A stretch of DNA of 64,000 bases from Polyangium sp. 15x6 (GCF_029960785.1 NZ_JASBQE010000038.1:1-64000); one strand, 5' to 3'. Shown: positions 9,446-17,822, numbered from the stretch's first letter. The notes: generated by a model from the sequence alone, not told the origin. Program-made: numbers and translations.

Positions 9446-9679
9446 TCATGCCGGCTCCTCGGGGATCTCGGGCGAGCCGGGCCAGGTGATGCCGACCTTT
9501 TGAAGCCTGTACTGGGCGCCATGCACGCGCTTCGGGTCGGGCGCGGGGAGAAGGAGCGTCTCGAGCTCGGCGACCGTGAACTCCGTGGGGCCTTTCAGCC
9601 TCCGATCGACCACCGCGTCGATGATCGCGTGTGCGGGGGCGTCTTGCGGGCGGTCGTGGTACGTCACGATCCGATCCAC
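9446..9679 (-). CDS. Small hypothetical protein
   Basis: 77 residues, predicted soluble, from an ATG that overlaps the 3' end of the upstream gene (9664-9954) by 16 bp, which suggests translational coupling. It begins MDRIVTYHDRPQDAPAHAI and ends in an acidic Pro-rich tail. The composition looks protein-like, but no family is recognised. The pair is flanked by a 5'-truncated gene on the other strand, so it may be part of a decayed island. Confidence 0.5.
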   Translation of the reverse strand: MDRIVTYHDRPQDAPAHAIIDAVVDRRLKGPTEFTVAELETLLLPAPDPKRVHGAQYRLQKVGITWPGSPEIPEEPA

Positions 9680-9954
9680 CCGGGGCGTGGATAATACGAC
9701 TCACAAGACAGCGGCAAGAGCCGCCCGTCGTGGAGCAAGCCCCACGCGGCCAGTCGGACGGCGCCGTGGGCCGTCGGCTTGTCGAAGAGCAAGCCTCCCA
9801 CGCGATCGCCGTGAAGCCAGAAGCCCACGCCCGCCCGCCTCTCCCCATGCTCGTCCCCCACGTAGAGCCAACCGACGGCCATCACGAAGGCGGATTCGAG
9901 CTCGGCGGGGAGCCCTAACACGGCACCGCGCACGTCGTCCGGGCCGCCGGTCAC
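9664..9954 (-). CDS. Small hypothetical protein, upstream partner of 9446-9679
   Basis: 96 residues if the GTG at 9954 is the start. The stretch AFVMAVGWLYVGDEHGERR then VGFWLHGDRVGGLLFDKP has the alternating hydrophobic pattern of a small beta-rich domain. The frame continues upstream through about 230 codons of Arg-rich sequence that lacks protein character and is not counted. It overlaps the next gene by 16 bp. The start is uncertain: an internal ATG (MAVGW) is also possible. No family recognised. Confidence 0.45.
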   Translation of the reverse strand: MTGGPDDVRGAVLGLPAELESAFVMAVGWLYVGDEHGERRAGVGFWLHGDRVGGLLFDKPTAHGAVRLAAWGLLHDGRLLPLSCESYYPRPGWIGS

Positions 9955-10257
9955 CGCAGAGGCCGAGAGGCGGAGCTGCTCGAATGGCCCGAGAACGAGC
10001 GGAATGCCTGGGCCTCTGCCATCGAGGCGAAGCGCGAGGCGTACGACGTCGCCGTGAAAGCGTATCGACCCGTCGAGGCGGCCCGCGTCGTCGCCGAGGC
10101 CGGTTATCGCGCCGCCGTGCGGGGCGCGCACACGCGCCTCAAGAACTTCAAGCGCGACCTGAAGAACCTCGGCCTCACCGAGGCGCAGATCCACGAGATC
10201 ATCCCCGACGCGAGCGCCGCCAAGAAGCGCGGCAGCAGCGGAACCGGGGAAAAATAA
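9919..10257 (+). pseudogene. Lys/Arg-rich helical protein, probably 5'-truncated
   Basis: Protein-like sequence runs from about 9960 (REAELLEWPENERNAWASA) through VAVKAYRPVEAARVVAEAGY to KNFKRDLKNLGLTEAQIHEII and a basic tail. A stop at 9916-9918 closes the frame upstream, and no ATG, GTG or TTG precedes the conserved-looking part; the first usable start is a GTG at 10054 inside it. It overlaps the 5' end of the opposite-strand gene at 9664-9954. The simplest reading is that an inversion or deletion joined two gene remnants here. No family name is assigned. Confidence 0.4.
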
Positions 10258-10817
10258 GCGTTTCGACCCGTCTCCGCCCGATATCGGTTTCCCGAACCGG
10301 CGTTCGACCCTTCCTCGACGAAAAAACGGCTCCCTGAATCGCCTCGCGACGCGTCTTTCGCGCGGAAGGCTTCTCCCAAATTCGCCACGGAAGGGTCGTC
10401 TGTGAAACGATGGTCTTCCAAATCTCCTTCCGACCCGTCCGCGGCGCGTCGAGGAGAGGCGCGGTCCGGCAAGGAAGGGTCGCGGCGCCGCCGAGCCTTC
10501 CGTTTTTTGTGAAGGAAGGGTCGGGCGACAAAAAACGGAGCCGTTTTTTCGGCAAGGAAGGGTCGGCGGGCGGTTCAGCCTTTCAGGATCGGCGCGAGAC
10601 GGGTCGGAGTGTGGTTTCGGTAAAAAGTTGCCCCGCGCACACGCCTCCAGTGTCCTGGCTCGCATGCGTCGCCATGGGGTCCTCCTCCTCGCGGTCCTTC
10701 TCGTCCTGTGTGTGCCGTCTCTCGTCCGCGCGCAGATCCGCGTCTGCGTCAGGCCGCCTGATGTCGCGCCGAACGTGAACGAATGGGCCTATTCGCCGGG
10801 GGCGAAGGAGTGGCACG
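10258..10817. other. Gene-free stretch dominated by GGAAGGGTCG repeats
   Basis: 560 bp with no supportable gene. It holds the GGAAGGGTCG cluster described separately and, at its right end, the Shine-Dalgarno sequence (GAAGGAG) of the double-CXXCG gene. A hydrophobic-looking frame at 10628-10846 (RHGVLLLAVLLVLC) runs past the next gene's start and could be a decayed signal peptide. Confidence 0.5.
10304..10565. repeat. Cluster of GGAAGGGTCG repeats with T6/A6 flanks
   Basis: The ten-base word GGAAGGGTCG occurs on the + strand at about 10389, 10473, 10514 and 10555, and once in reverse complement at about 10304. The third and fourth copies belong to near-duplicates about 42 bp apart, CGTTTTTT..(G)AAGGAAGGGTCG; between and around them lie AAAAAACGG and CCGTTTTTT, which can pair. 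Unit spacing is irregular, so this is not a simple microsatellite. Confidence 0.75.
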
Positions 10818-12143
10818 ATGAAGACCAAGGTACGGGTAAAGTTTGACGGGAATGACGTTCCGGGACGCGAACAGACCGTCTTGGGATCCGCGGGGTGTGG
10901 TCCCGATGTGGCCGAGGTCAGCGATAACAAATTCCTGAAGCTTTTCGCTTATGTTACGCTCGATTTCGGCGACTCTCGCCGCCTCACCCTGCAGAAGCTT
11001 CTCTTTGCCTATGAGGTCGAATGGCAAGAGGATCGCTGGGACGAATACACGGACGAGGAGTTCGAAGCGGCCCCCCTCATCGTTGCGATCGGCACCTCGG
11101 AAATCTTCGTCTTCGGAGGCCCTCGGTTCGGCACCGACTACGACATCTCGACCGCGTGCCCGGCCTGTGGCGCAGGGATGCGGCAGACCGCGGCGTACGT
11201 GCTCGATGGCTCGGACGCAGAGAGCATGGGCAAGCTCAGGCAGTTTCGCGCCGTGAGCACCTACGGCGAGATCCTCGTCGACGAGCGGCTCGCCGAGACG
11301 CTCGAGAACGCAGGGCTCTCGGGGCTCTCCTTTCGCAGCGTGTACGCAAAGCAGAAGGACATGCGGCAGACCCAGCTGCCATGGATGCAGATGTGGGCGC
11401 CTTCCACGTTGCCCCCGATGTCCTCACGCTCGACTGGCGTCGAACGCGGCAAGGTGTGCAAATCCTGCGGACGGAGCAAATACAACCAGTCCACAGAAGA
11501 ACCCTTGCGCCTCGCGTACCACGCCCGTGATCTCGTCGGAGCGCAAGACGTCAACCGGATGTGGGAGCGTTTCGGTATCGCGCGGTGGAACGGCGACCTG
11601 AAGACAGCCGTAGTCTCGCAACCCGATTTCCTCGTCACCCCCAAGGCGTCCTTCACCAGCCCCCAGGCGCGCAAGAACGCGGTTGTACCTCGGATCCCGT
11701 GCGCTGGGCCCTCGCCTCCGCTTCCGCTTCCCGTTGCAGGATTCCGGCCATCGTCTTCCACTCGGCATGCACCGACGCCTCGATGTCCGTGCGCCTCGTC
11801 TCCGGCCTTCGAGCCGGCGGAGCGCGCGGCGCAGGAGCGCGAGATCGGCCTCCGCGAGATGAAGCGACGGATCGGGCCCCTTGTATCGAGGAGGGCGTCG
11901 GTCACGTACATGCCGTGGGTCGTGAACCCGAGCCCGAGCGGCGTCGTGTCGCGGAGCTTCCGCAGAAGGGGCACGATGTCCTTGAAGAGCAGGGGTTCGC
12001 CGCCGCCGAAGGCCACTTCGAGCACACCCCACGTCGCCGCCTTCGGGAGGAGAGGACGAGCCATACGCCTCGCTGGGTTTGTCCAGAGAGGCTCCGGCAT
12101 CAACGGGAAACCTCCGCGCCCGATCCGAAGTATCTTTGATTGA
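10818..12143 (+). CDS. Double-CXXCG motif protein (Gmx_para_CXXCG / SitI6-like), chimeric C-terminus
   Basis: 441 residues as annotated, of which about the first 275 look like the myxobacterial double-CXXCG family, which includes immunity proteins of Sit toxins. The two hallmark motifs are present: CPACG near residue 114 and CKSCG near 215. The start is firm (GAAGGAG 7 bp before ATG). After VTPKA at about 11645 the family's normal short C-terminus is missing; the frame instead reads through 500 bp of low-complexity Pro/Ser/Arg sequence that lies antisense to a radical-SAM remnant. A rearrangement has replaced the 3' end. No toxin gene is adjacent, so an immunity role is only a family-based possibility. 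Confidence 0.7.
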   Translation: MKTKVRVKFDGNDVPGREQTVLGSAGCGPDVAEVSDNKFLKLFAYVTLDFGDSRRLTLQKLLFAYEVEWQEDRWDEYTDEEFEAAPLIVAIGTSEIFVFGGPRFGTDYDISTACPACGAGMRQTAAYVLDGSDAESMGKLRQFRAVSTYGEILVDERLAETLENAGLSGLSFRSVYAKQKDMRQTQLPWMQMWAPSTLPPMSSRSTGVERGKVCKSCGRSKYNQSTEEPLRLAYHARDLVGAQDVNRMWERFGIARWNGDLKTAVVSQPDFLVTPKASFTSPQARKNAVVPRIPCAGPSPPLPLPVAGFRPSSSTRHAPTPRCPCASSPAFEPAERAAQEREIGLREMKRRIGPLVSRRASVTYMPWVVNPSPSGVVSRSFRRRGTMSLKSRGSPPPKATSSTPHVAAFGRRGRAIRLAGFVQRGSGINGKPPRPIRSIFD

Positions 12144-12202
12144 TCGTCACGGTGCGAAAAACCGTGAAAGCGGGCTCGGCAGCGTCCGTCTTTGCACGAC
12201 AT
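11860..12202 (-). pseudogene. Radical SAM protein remnant
   Basis: On the minus strand, WGVLEVAFGGGEPLLFKDIV followed by PLLRKLRDTTPLGLGFTTHG is clearly the part of a radical-SAM barrel that contains the GGEP motif used to position S-adenosylmethionine. The CxxxCxxC cluster motif that should precede it is not found in the frame, and the protein pattern decays after about 11870. Both ends are therefore missing. It overlaps, in antisense, the chimeric tail of the double-CXXCG gene. Confidence 0.6.
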
Positions 12203-12229
12203 GTGCTACCTGTGTCGAGGGAGGGGTTC

Positions 12230-13906
12230 GTGCCGACGATCAAGCACATCATCGAGACGCATGGCGGCCGTATCCTCGAACGCTGGGCCGAGGAGGCGCA
12301 GAAAACGGCATCGGCGCGTGGGCTCTCGCAGCCCGAGCTGATGAACATCATGCCGACGTTCCTCGCGTCCCTGGTCGAGGTGAACGTGCGTCAGCCGAGC
12401 GGCCGCCAGGTCGAGCTCGTGGAGAGCCACCTGGCTTCCCGCCTCCGCCAGGGCTTCGATCTCCCCGAGCTCCAGAGCGAGTTTGCGCTTCTCAGCCGCT
12501 GCATCTTCCAGGCGTGGGCGGCCGTGCCGCCCGAGCAGAGGTGCGACCCGCTGGAGGTCGACAGGATCCTCGAAATCGTGCACGCGTCGACGGTGCTGGT
12601 ATCCGACAGGTTCGTCCGGCACCTCCTCGACGACGCGCAGTCGGAGAAGCGTTTTTTTCGGCTCATACGACAGGCGTTCACGGGCGAGCCGTCCGACGCG
12701 CTCCGCAGGTTCCCGACCCTGGCCGACCGGCTCCACGCCGCCATGCCGATCGTCATGGAGGCGCTCGGCGCCGCGACGGCGGCCATCTTGCTGCACGAGC
12801 CCACGACCGAAAAGCTCGTGATGACCGCGTCGGCGGGGATCGCCGACGAAAGCCTCACGCATTACGTCCGCTCGCTCTCGCCCTCCTCGTTTGCCGGGAC
12901 GATCGCATCGCGCGATGTGCCGACGTCCCTCCTCGACGCGGAGACGACCGAGCTCGACGTCACCGACACGCTCCGCCACAGCGGCATCCATGCGCTCCTC
13001 GGGGTCCGTATCCCCCTCCAGCGCAGGCTCCTCGGCGTGATGTACGTCGGCCTGCGCGAGCAGCGGCCTTTCTCGGCGCGGGAGAAGCAGCGTTTCGAGG
13101 CGATCGCCCACCACCTCGCGCTCCTCATCGAGAACGTGGAGCTCTACGGCATGCTGCATGATCAAATCGAGGCGCTGCAGGAAGAGCAGCGGATGCGGGA
13201 GGTCTTCTCGTCGATCCTCGTGCACGACCTCCGCGGCCCCCTCTCTGCGGCGCGCGTGGCCGCGCAACTGGTGAACCGCTCGATCGACGACCCCAGGTCC
13301 AACCGCTGGATGTCGACCGTCCTCCGGAGCCTGGACCGCTCCGAGCGCATGGTGAGCGACCTGCTCGACGCGCAGCGCGTCAAGGCGGGCGACCGCCTCC
13401 CGCTCTCACGCGAGCGCTGCGACATCCTCGATATCGTGCGAGACGTCGTGGCCGAGCTTTCCCAGCAGCACGGCGATCGTTTCGTCGTCGTCGCGCCCGA
13501 AGGGCCCACGACGGGGAACTTCGGTCGCGAGGAGCTCCGGCGAGCCTTGTGGAACCTCGCGTCGAACGCGCTCAAATACGGGTCGGCCGACCCGGTGCGT
13601 TTCACCGTGCGCTCGCGGCCGGACCTCGTCGAGGTGGAGGTCCACAACGAGGGCCCGCCGATCCCCGCGGACGAGCAGGCCACGCTGTTCGAGCCCTTCA
13701 CCCGCGCGCGCCACGAGCGCGCGTCGCCGGGCGGCTGGGGGCTCGGGCTCGCCGTCGTCCGCGGCGTCGCGGAGGCTCACGGCGGGAGCGTCGACGTCGA
13801 CAGCACCCCCGGGCGCGGGACCTCGTTCACGATGCGGCTGCCGGTGGGCGACGAGGGACCTCCGGAAAACGCCGAGGGCCGCGCACCTGTCACGCCCGGT
13901 CGTTGA
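12230..13906 (+). CDS. GAF-domain sensor histidine kinase
   Basis: 558 residues from the GTG at 12230, which has a GAGGGAGGGG ribosome site; an earlier frame start at 12140 adds sequence unlike the family. The N-terminal about 150 residues resemble the RsbRD-type helical sensor domain (IIETHGGRILERWAEEAQ). A GAF domain follows (about residues 165-310), then a HisKA domain with the phospho-acceptor in LVHDLRGPLSAARV and an HATPase domain (N box WNLASNALKYG, G boxes GGWGLGLAVV and GRGTSF). There is no transmembrane segment, so it is cytoplasmic. No response regulator is adjacent. Signal unknown. Confidence 0.9.
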   Translation: MPTIKHIIETHGGRILERWAEEAQKTASARGLSQPELMNIMPTFLASLVEVNVRQPSGRQVELVESHLASRLRQGFDLPELQSEFALLSRCIFQAWAAVPPEQRCDPLEVDRILEIVHASTVLVSDRFVRHLLDDAQSEKRFFRLIRQAFTGEPSDALRRFPTLADRLHAAMPIVMEALGAATAAILLHEPTTEKLVMTASAGIADESLTHYVRSLSPSSFAGTIASRDVPTSLLDAETTELDVTDTLRHSGIHALLGVRIPLQRRLLGVMYVGLREQRPFSAREKQRFEAIAHHLALLIENVELYGMLHDQIEALQEEQRMREVFSSILVHDLRGPLSAARVAAQLVNRSIDDPRSNRWMSTVLRSLDRSERMVSDLLDAQRVKAGDRLPLSRERCDILDIVRDVVAELSQQHGDRFVVVAPEGPTTGNFGREELRRALWNLASNALKYGSADPVRFTVRSRPDLVEVEVHNEGPPIPADEQATLFEPFTRARHERASPGGWGLGLAVVRGVAEAHGGSVDVDSTPGRGTSFTMRLPVGDEGPPENAEGRAPVTPGR

Positions 13907-13973
13907 CGCTCCCGCCTCCCCGGTGCGACCATCCCCCTCACGGAGGCCTCCCGCCGCGCGGAAACCGGCTCGC

Positions 13974-14101
13974 CTAGCAGGCTGGCGAGAAACGCCGCGA
14001 GCGCCCTGGAGCTAGGGAGGAGGACGCAGGAATACAGGCGTATTCCGAGGACGACGACCGACGATCCAGGGCGCGCAGCAAGTTCATCGACAGCCTGCTA
14101 G
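13974..14101. mobile_element. MITE-like element with CTAG target duplication
   Basis: 128 bp, almost wholly palindromic. The ends are perfect inverted repeats (CTAGCAGGCTG at 13974-13984, CAGCCTGCTAG at 14091-14101) and the similarity continues inward for about 38 bp, including a perfect GCGCCCTGGA / TCCAGGGCGC pair (14001-14010, 14065-14074) and a central GGAATA/TATTCC hairpin. The outermost CTAG can be read as a 4-bp target duplication, which would fit an IS5-like transposase acting in trans. No coding capacity. The right end supplies the stop codon of the minus-strand gene next to it. Confidence 0.7.
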
Positions 14102-14574
14102 CCGTTGCAACAAACGTAGGTGCTGCACGAGCACCATTTCGTGAGGCTGTTGCACGAGCAATCACAAACGCCGTACTGGGCCACGCCGTCGATGCCGCAA
14201 TACGCCTTGAGCTTGGTCCACAGGGCATTGCACACGAACGACATGCCGAACGAGCTGCCGCTCGTCGAGTAACACATCGCCGAGCTCGGGTCCTCCGCGC
14301 CACTCTCCTCGGCCCCCGAGAGCGTCGGCTCCCCCGTCTCCTCGGCGGGTTCGTCTTCCACGGACGATTGCAGGCCGACCTCGAGATCCTCGTGCTCGAT
14401 CTGGACCTGCTCCATCCCGCCGCCGAGCGACGCGATCTCCGCGCCGGGCGCGCTTTCGAGCGCCTCGGGCGTGCCCTCCGTCGTCATCGGAGCGACACAC
14501 CCGATCCCTCCCATCGCGAATGCGCAAACGAAGCCGACACCAAGCCCCCAAACCTTCTTCACGCAAGCGTTCAT
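14098..14574 (-). CDS. Exported precursor of a cysteine-rich peptide
   Basis: 158 residues from the ATG at 14574 (GGAGG 8 bp upstream). It has three parts: a signal or lipoprotein leader (WGLGVGFVCAFAMGGIGC), an acidic Glu/Ala/Ser-rich pro-like segment of about 75 residues, and a C-terminal part of about 58 residues with ten cysteines (MCYSTSG, YCGIDG, VCDCSCN, WCSCSTYVCCNG). The layout resembles secreted disulfide-rich peptide precursors. Its TAG stop lies inside the inverted-repeat end of the MITE-like element, so the natural C-terminus may have been altered. No processing or modification enzyme is nearby. Function unknown. Confidence 0.65.
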   Translation of the reverse strand: MNACVKKVWGLGVGFVCAFAMGGIGCVAPMTTEGTPEALESAPGAEIASLGGGMEQVQIEHEDLEVGLQSSVEDEPAEETGEPTLSGAEESGAEDPSSAMCYSTSGSSFGMSFVCNALWTKLKAYCGIDGVAQYGVCDCSCNSLTKWCSCSTYVCCNG

Positions 14575-14797
14575 GGCATTCCCCTCCACGCGCAGGCGAC
14601 AGACGCGGGCGCCCGCCGCCGGCAGTCTCTAGCAGGGAATGCCCGCGCGTGGCCGGTTTGATCATCCAAACGCGAAGGAGGAGAAACGACCGTCCCGGCC
14701 ACAGCGGGTCGTGCTCCGGGGGATATGCAGCCTTGCTCTGCACGTCGCCCCCGCGAACCCTTGACACCCGCGACGGGCTTTGTCTTCTTACCGCGCC

Positions 14798-15214
14798 ATG
14801 ATCTGGAGAACAGGAACCCTTGCGCTTCTCTTGGCGGCTTGCGCATCGAGCACGCCGCCGGACAAGACGTCGGCCGAGGCGGACAAACCCGCGGCGGCAG
14901 CGCTCACGCCGGCGGAGCGGGAGGAGCTCGCGCGGCAGTTCCGGCAAGAAGAGGCCGAGGACGCCTACAAGTGGAAGCTGCAGACCTTCGTGCATCCGGT
15001 CGTCTGCGCGGACCGGCAAGGCCGCAGCGGGGATGCATGGATCACGATTCAGGACGGGAAGGTCGTGAAAGCGGGCCTCGAGGACGGCTCCCCCGACAAC
15101 GCGGTTGATCTCACCCCGCAGCTCGCCGGAAAAGCCGTGCCCCCGGTGCCGGCCAAGTACGAGAAGCTCTTTGCGGGCGGCGAACAGGTCTACTTCTCCT
15201 GGAGCTGCATGTGA
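14798..15214 (+). CDS. Hypothetical lipoprotein
   Basis: 138 residues. The ATG at 14798 gives a compact lipoprotein signal peptide ending in the lipobox LAAC, which is better than the upstream alternative at 14780. After a charged Ala/Glu-rich linker, the C-terminal half has a small beta-rich pattern (TFVHPVVCADRQG, WITIQDGKVVKAGLEDG) with two cysteines. A TTGACA at 14761-14766 could be its -35 box, but the -10 is unclear. It is followed, with touching ends, by another small lipoprotein, so the two probably form an operon. No family recognised. Confidence 0.65.
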   Translation: MIWRTGTLALLLAACASSTPPDKTSAEADKPAAAALTPAEREELARQFRQEEAEDAYKWKLQTFVHPVVCADRQGRSGDAWITIQDGKVVKAGLEDGSPDNAVDLTPQLAGKAVPPVPAKYEKLFAGGEQVYFSWSCM

Positions 15215-15219
15215 GCGCC

Positions 15220-15504
15220 ATGAAAAAACACGTCTTTGCCGCGGGCCTCGTCGCCCTCGTTTTTGGCGCCGCCCTCGGGTGTAGCAACACGACGCCCGCG
15301 CCGGTCGACAGCGGCGCCGCGTCGGCTCAAAAGGCCGCGCCCGCGCCCTCGTGCCCGGCAGGCACGTTCGCGAACAACGAGGGGCAGTGCCTCGAGGAAT
15401 GCGCGGCCGATGCCGACTGCGAGCCGAACCAGGCCTGCGAGGACGTGCGTTTCATCGAGAAAGACGGCAGCATGGGCCCGCTCATGGGCAAGGGCTGCCA
15501 GTAA
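15220..15504 (+). CDS. Small Cys-rich hypothetical lipoprotein
   Basis: 94 residues from the ATG at 15220; a GTG at 15211 overlapping the previous stop codon is also possible. The signal peptide ends in the lipobox AALGC. After a Pro/Ala-rich linker there is a compact Cys-rich module (CPAGTFANNEGQCLEECAAD, then C.PNQACEDV, ending KGC), which is a common form in myxobacterial lipoproteins. It is the second gene of a two-lipoprotein operon and ends 3 bp before the convergent glycosyltransferase gene. Function unknown. Confidence 0.65.
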   Translation: MKKHVFAAGLVALVFGAALGCSNTTPAPVDSGAASAQKAAPAPSCPAGTFANNEGQCLEECAADADCEPNQACEDVRFIEKDGSMGPLMGKGCQ

Positions 15505-15507
15505 CGT

Positions 15508-17766
15508 CTAGTCGAGCCGCAGCACCTCGATCGCATTCGTCCCCGCGGGCCGCGCGAGCTTCATCGACTTCCCCCGCCCGAGCAGCGCCGCGTGGAAGAC
15601 CTCCACGCCGGGCCTCTTCACGATCGTCACCGGATCCACGTAAAGAAACCCCTTCCGCATCCGCTCGACCGGCACCACGAGCGGCATTCCCACCTCGCGT
15701 GTCGTCGGATCCGGCATCGTCGTGGAGAACCTTGCACCCGCAAGGACCTTCGAGCGCACGGTGAGCGTCGTCCCCGGCGCGAGCGGGCCCGACGCCCGGA
15801 CGAACAGGTCGAGGCGCGAACGCGCGCCCGTCCGGTACGACGCGCCCACGATCTCGGGCCCGTCCTCGTACGCCGCGCCGATCGGCCGGAGCTCGCGCGT
15901 GATCTCCGCGAAGAGCGCCTCCGCCCGCGCCGCGTCGCCCTGCGTCACGGCGACGTTGTGCGCGATTCGTTTCTGTTCGAACGTCCGCGGCGGCTCCGCG
16001 GGCGGCGTCGCCTCCTGCTCCCAGTGCACACGCTGCTCCCATGTCGCATGCGCGTCCGGCACGATCGTACGCGCGGGCTCCGTCGCGCTCACGAACAGCC
16101 ACTCGAACGTGCTCGGCTCGCGCTCCTCGAAGACGTACGCGTCGATCGGCGCGAACGCCTCGCCCGGGAACACGGCCCAGAACGGGCCCACGGCCGTCAC
16201 GTGAAACCGCTTCGTCACGGCCGCGAGCTGCGCCTCCGGCACGTAACGGCTGTCCATCACGAACACGCCGGCGCGCCCCGGCAGCGGCCCCGTCGGCACC
16301 GGCAGGTTGACCTTCACCACGCGCCCGCCGAGCGACCAGACCTGCGCCCACGTCGCGTGCATGCTCTCGTGCAGGAGGGCCGTGGCGTCGCGCGGGATGC
16401 GCGAAGCGAGCCATCGCAGGAACACGGTCTTGTCGCCGTCCGAGTCGATGAGGTTTCCCTTCTCGTTGAAGCGCCCGCCCGTTTGCCGCGCGTAGAGGAG
16501 CGCAGGCGCGCCGTCGCGCAGGATGAACACGAGCGGCACGAGCAGGATCCCCAGCGCGATGAGCCCGCCCTCGAGCGCGCTACCCGCGGGCAACCGCCGC
16601 GCGCGACGCGCGAGGGCGGCGAGGCGCTCGAACACGGGCGCGAGCGTGGCCACGAGCGCGCCCATCGCGAGCGCGAAGTACGCGCCGAACGTCTGTGGCC
16701 AGAACACGTGGATGTCGGCGCCTTGCTTGAAGACGATGTACTGGAACGTCGCCATGCCGAGCACGAGGAGCGGCGCGAGCTCGACCTCGGCGCGCGTGAG
16801 GAGCAGGCGCAGCACGCAGAGGGCGGCCGCGATCTTGCCGAGCAGGATCGCGATCGGCGTGAACGAGAGCTCGATCCAGTACCGCCGGCTCGCGAGCACG
16901 GCCGAGAGCGGGATCGCGTTGCCCGCCGAGCGGGATCCGTAGACCGAGAGCAGATCGCCGAGCTTGCCGGCCTTCTGGAAGATCGCGAGGTAGAGGACCC
17001 CGGTGAGCACGGACAGCACGGCCCAGGTGATCCAGAGCTCGGCATACCGGCGCTCGTGGAGCGGTCCGAAGAAGCGACGGCCGCCGAGGTAGGCGCGGAG
17101 GAGCCCGAAGCCGAGCCACTGCCCCGCGAGGACGAACGCCGGCCAGTCCGAGTGCAGCGCCATGAAGAGGCCTGCCGCGCTCACGAAGAGGAAGCGCCTG
17201 CGCCATGTCTGGACGAGCCGCACCCAGCCGTAGATCGCGAGGAGCGACCAGAACATGAGCGGCACTTCGAGCGCGTTGAAGCTCGCGAAGGCCAGCGTGA
17301 TCGGCAGGACGACGAACGCGACGGCCGCCGCCGCGCCCGCCGCGGGTCGCCAGATCGAGCGGCCGATCGCGTAGAGCAAGGGCGGCGTGGCGGCCGAGAG
17401 GAGGATCGCGGCGAGGCGGCAGACGACGTCGTGCCGGCCCACGATCTTCATGACGAACGCCGTCACCCAAAAGATGCCCCACGGGTGGTGGCAGTAGTAG
17501 AGCTCCGGTCCGGGCCGCGCCTCGGTGTACTCCCAGACGGGGCCCGGGATCCCCCAGCGCAGCATGTTCTCCGCGATGATCCCCATGCTCGCGGTCGAGG
17601 CCCAGTGCCCGTTGAGCACGGGCCCGAGCATCTCCCACGCGGCGACGAGGAAAAACCACGCCGTGGCCACGATGGCGAGCGCCCGGGCGATCCGCGCCTC
17701 GCGCGCGCTCGCCACGGGCAGCCCGTCCGAGCCTTGGGGCAAGCGGAGCGAGAGCCTCGGGATCAT
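15508..17766 (-). CDS. GT-C family (ArnT/PMT-like) glycosyltransferase, polytopic membrane protein
   Basis: 752 residues. The N-terminal about 450 residues hold roughly a dozen hydrophobic helices. The first extracytoplasmic loop carries features of the family that transfers sugars from lipid-linked donors: an acidic EYTEARPGPELYYCHHPWGI segment after the first helix. The C-terminal about 300 residues are soluble and probably periplasmic. The acceptor cannot be predicted. It is divergent from another GT-C-like membrane protein across a 56-bp gap, so the two may work on the same glycan. The ATG at 17766 is the first start with a plausible hydrophobic N-terminus. Confidence 0.75.
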   Translation of the reverse strand: MIPRLSLRLPQGSDGLPVASAREARIARALAIVATAWFFLVAAWEMLGPVLNGHWASTASMGIIAENMLRWGIPGPVWEYTEARPGPELYYCHHPWGIFWVTAFVMKIVGRHDVVCRLAAILLSAATPPLLYAIGRSIWRPAAGAAAAVAFVVLPITLAFASFNALEVPLMFWSLLAIYGWVRLVQTWRRRFLFVSAAGLFMALHSDWPAFVLAGQWLGFGLLRAYLGGRRFFGPLHERRYAELWITWAVLSVLTGVLYLAIFQKAGKLGDLLSVYGSRSAGNAIPLSAVLASRRYWIELSFTPIAILLGKIAAALCVLRLLLTRAEVELAPLLVLGMATFQYIVFKQGADIHVFWPQTFGAYFALAMGALVATLAPVFERLAALARRARRLPAGSALEGGLIALGILLVPLVFILRDGAPALLYARQTGGRFNEKGNLIDSDGDKTVFLRWLASRIPRDATALLHESMHATWAQVWSLGGRVVKVNLPVPTGPLPGRAGVFVMDSRYVPEAQLAAVTKRFHVTAVGPFWAVFPGEAFAPIDAYVFEEREPSTFEWLFVSATEPARTIVPDAHATWEQRVHWEQEATPPAEPPRTFEQKRIAHNVAVTQGDAARAEALFAEITRELRPIGAAYEDGPEIVGASYRTGARSRLDLFVRASGPLAPGTTLTVRSKVLAGARFSTTMPDPTTREVGMPLVVPVERMRKGFLYVDPVTIVKRPGVEVFHAALLGRGKSMKLARPAGTNAIEVLRLD

Positions 17767-17822
17767 GCGCGCGGGAGGGTAGCGGATGGCAAGCGCGAAG
17801 GGCGTGGTAACTTGCCGCCCCC

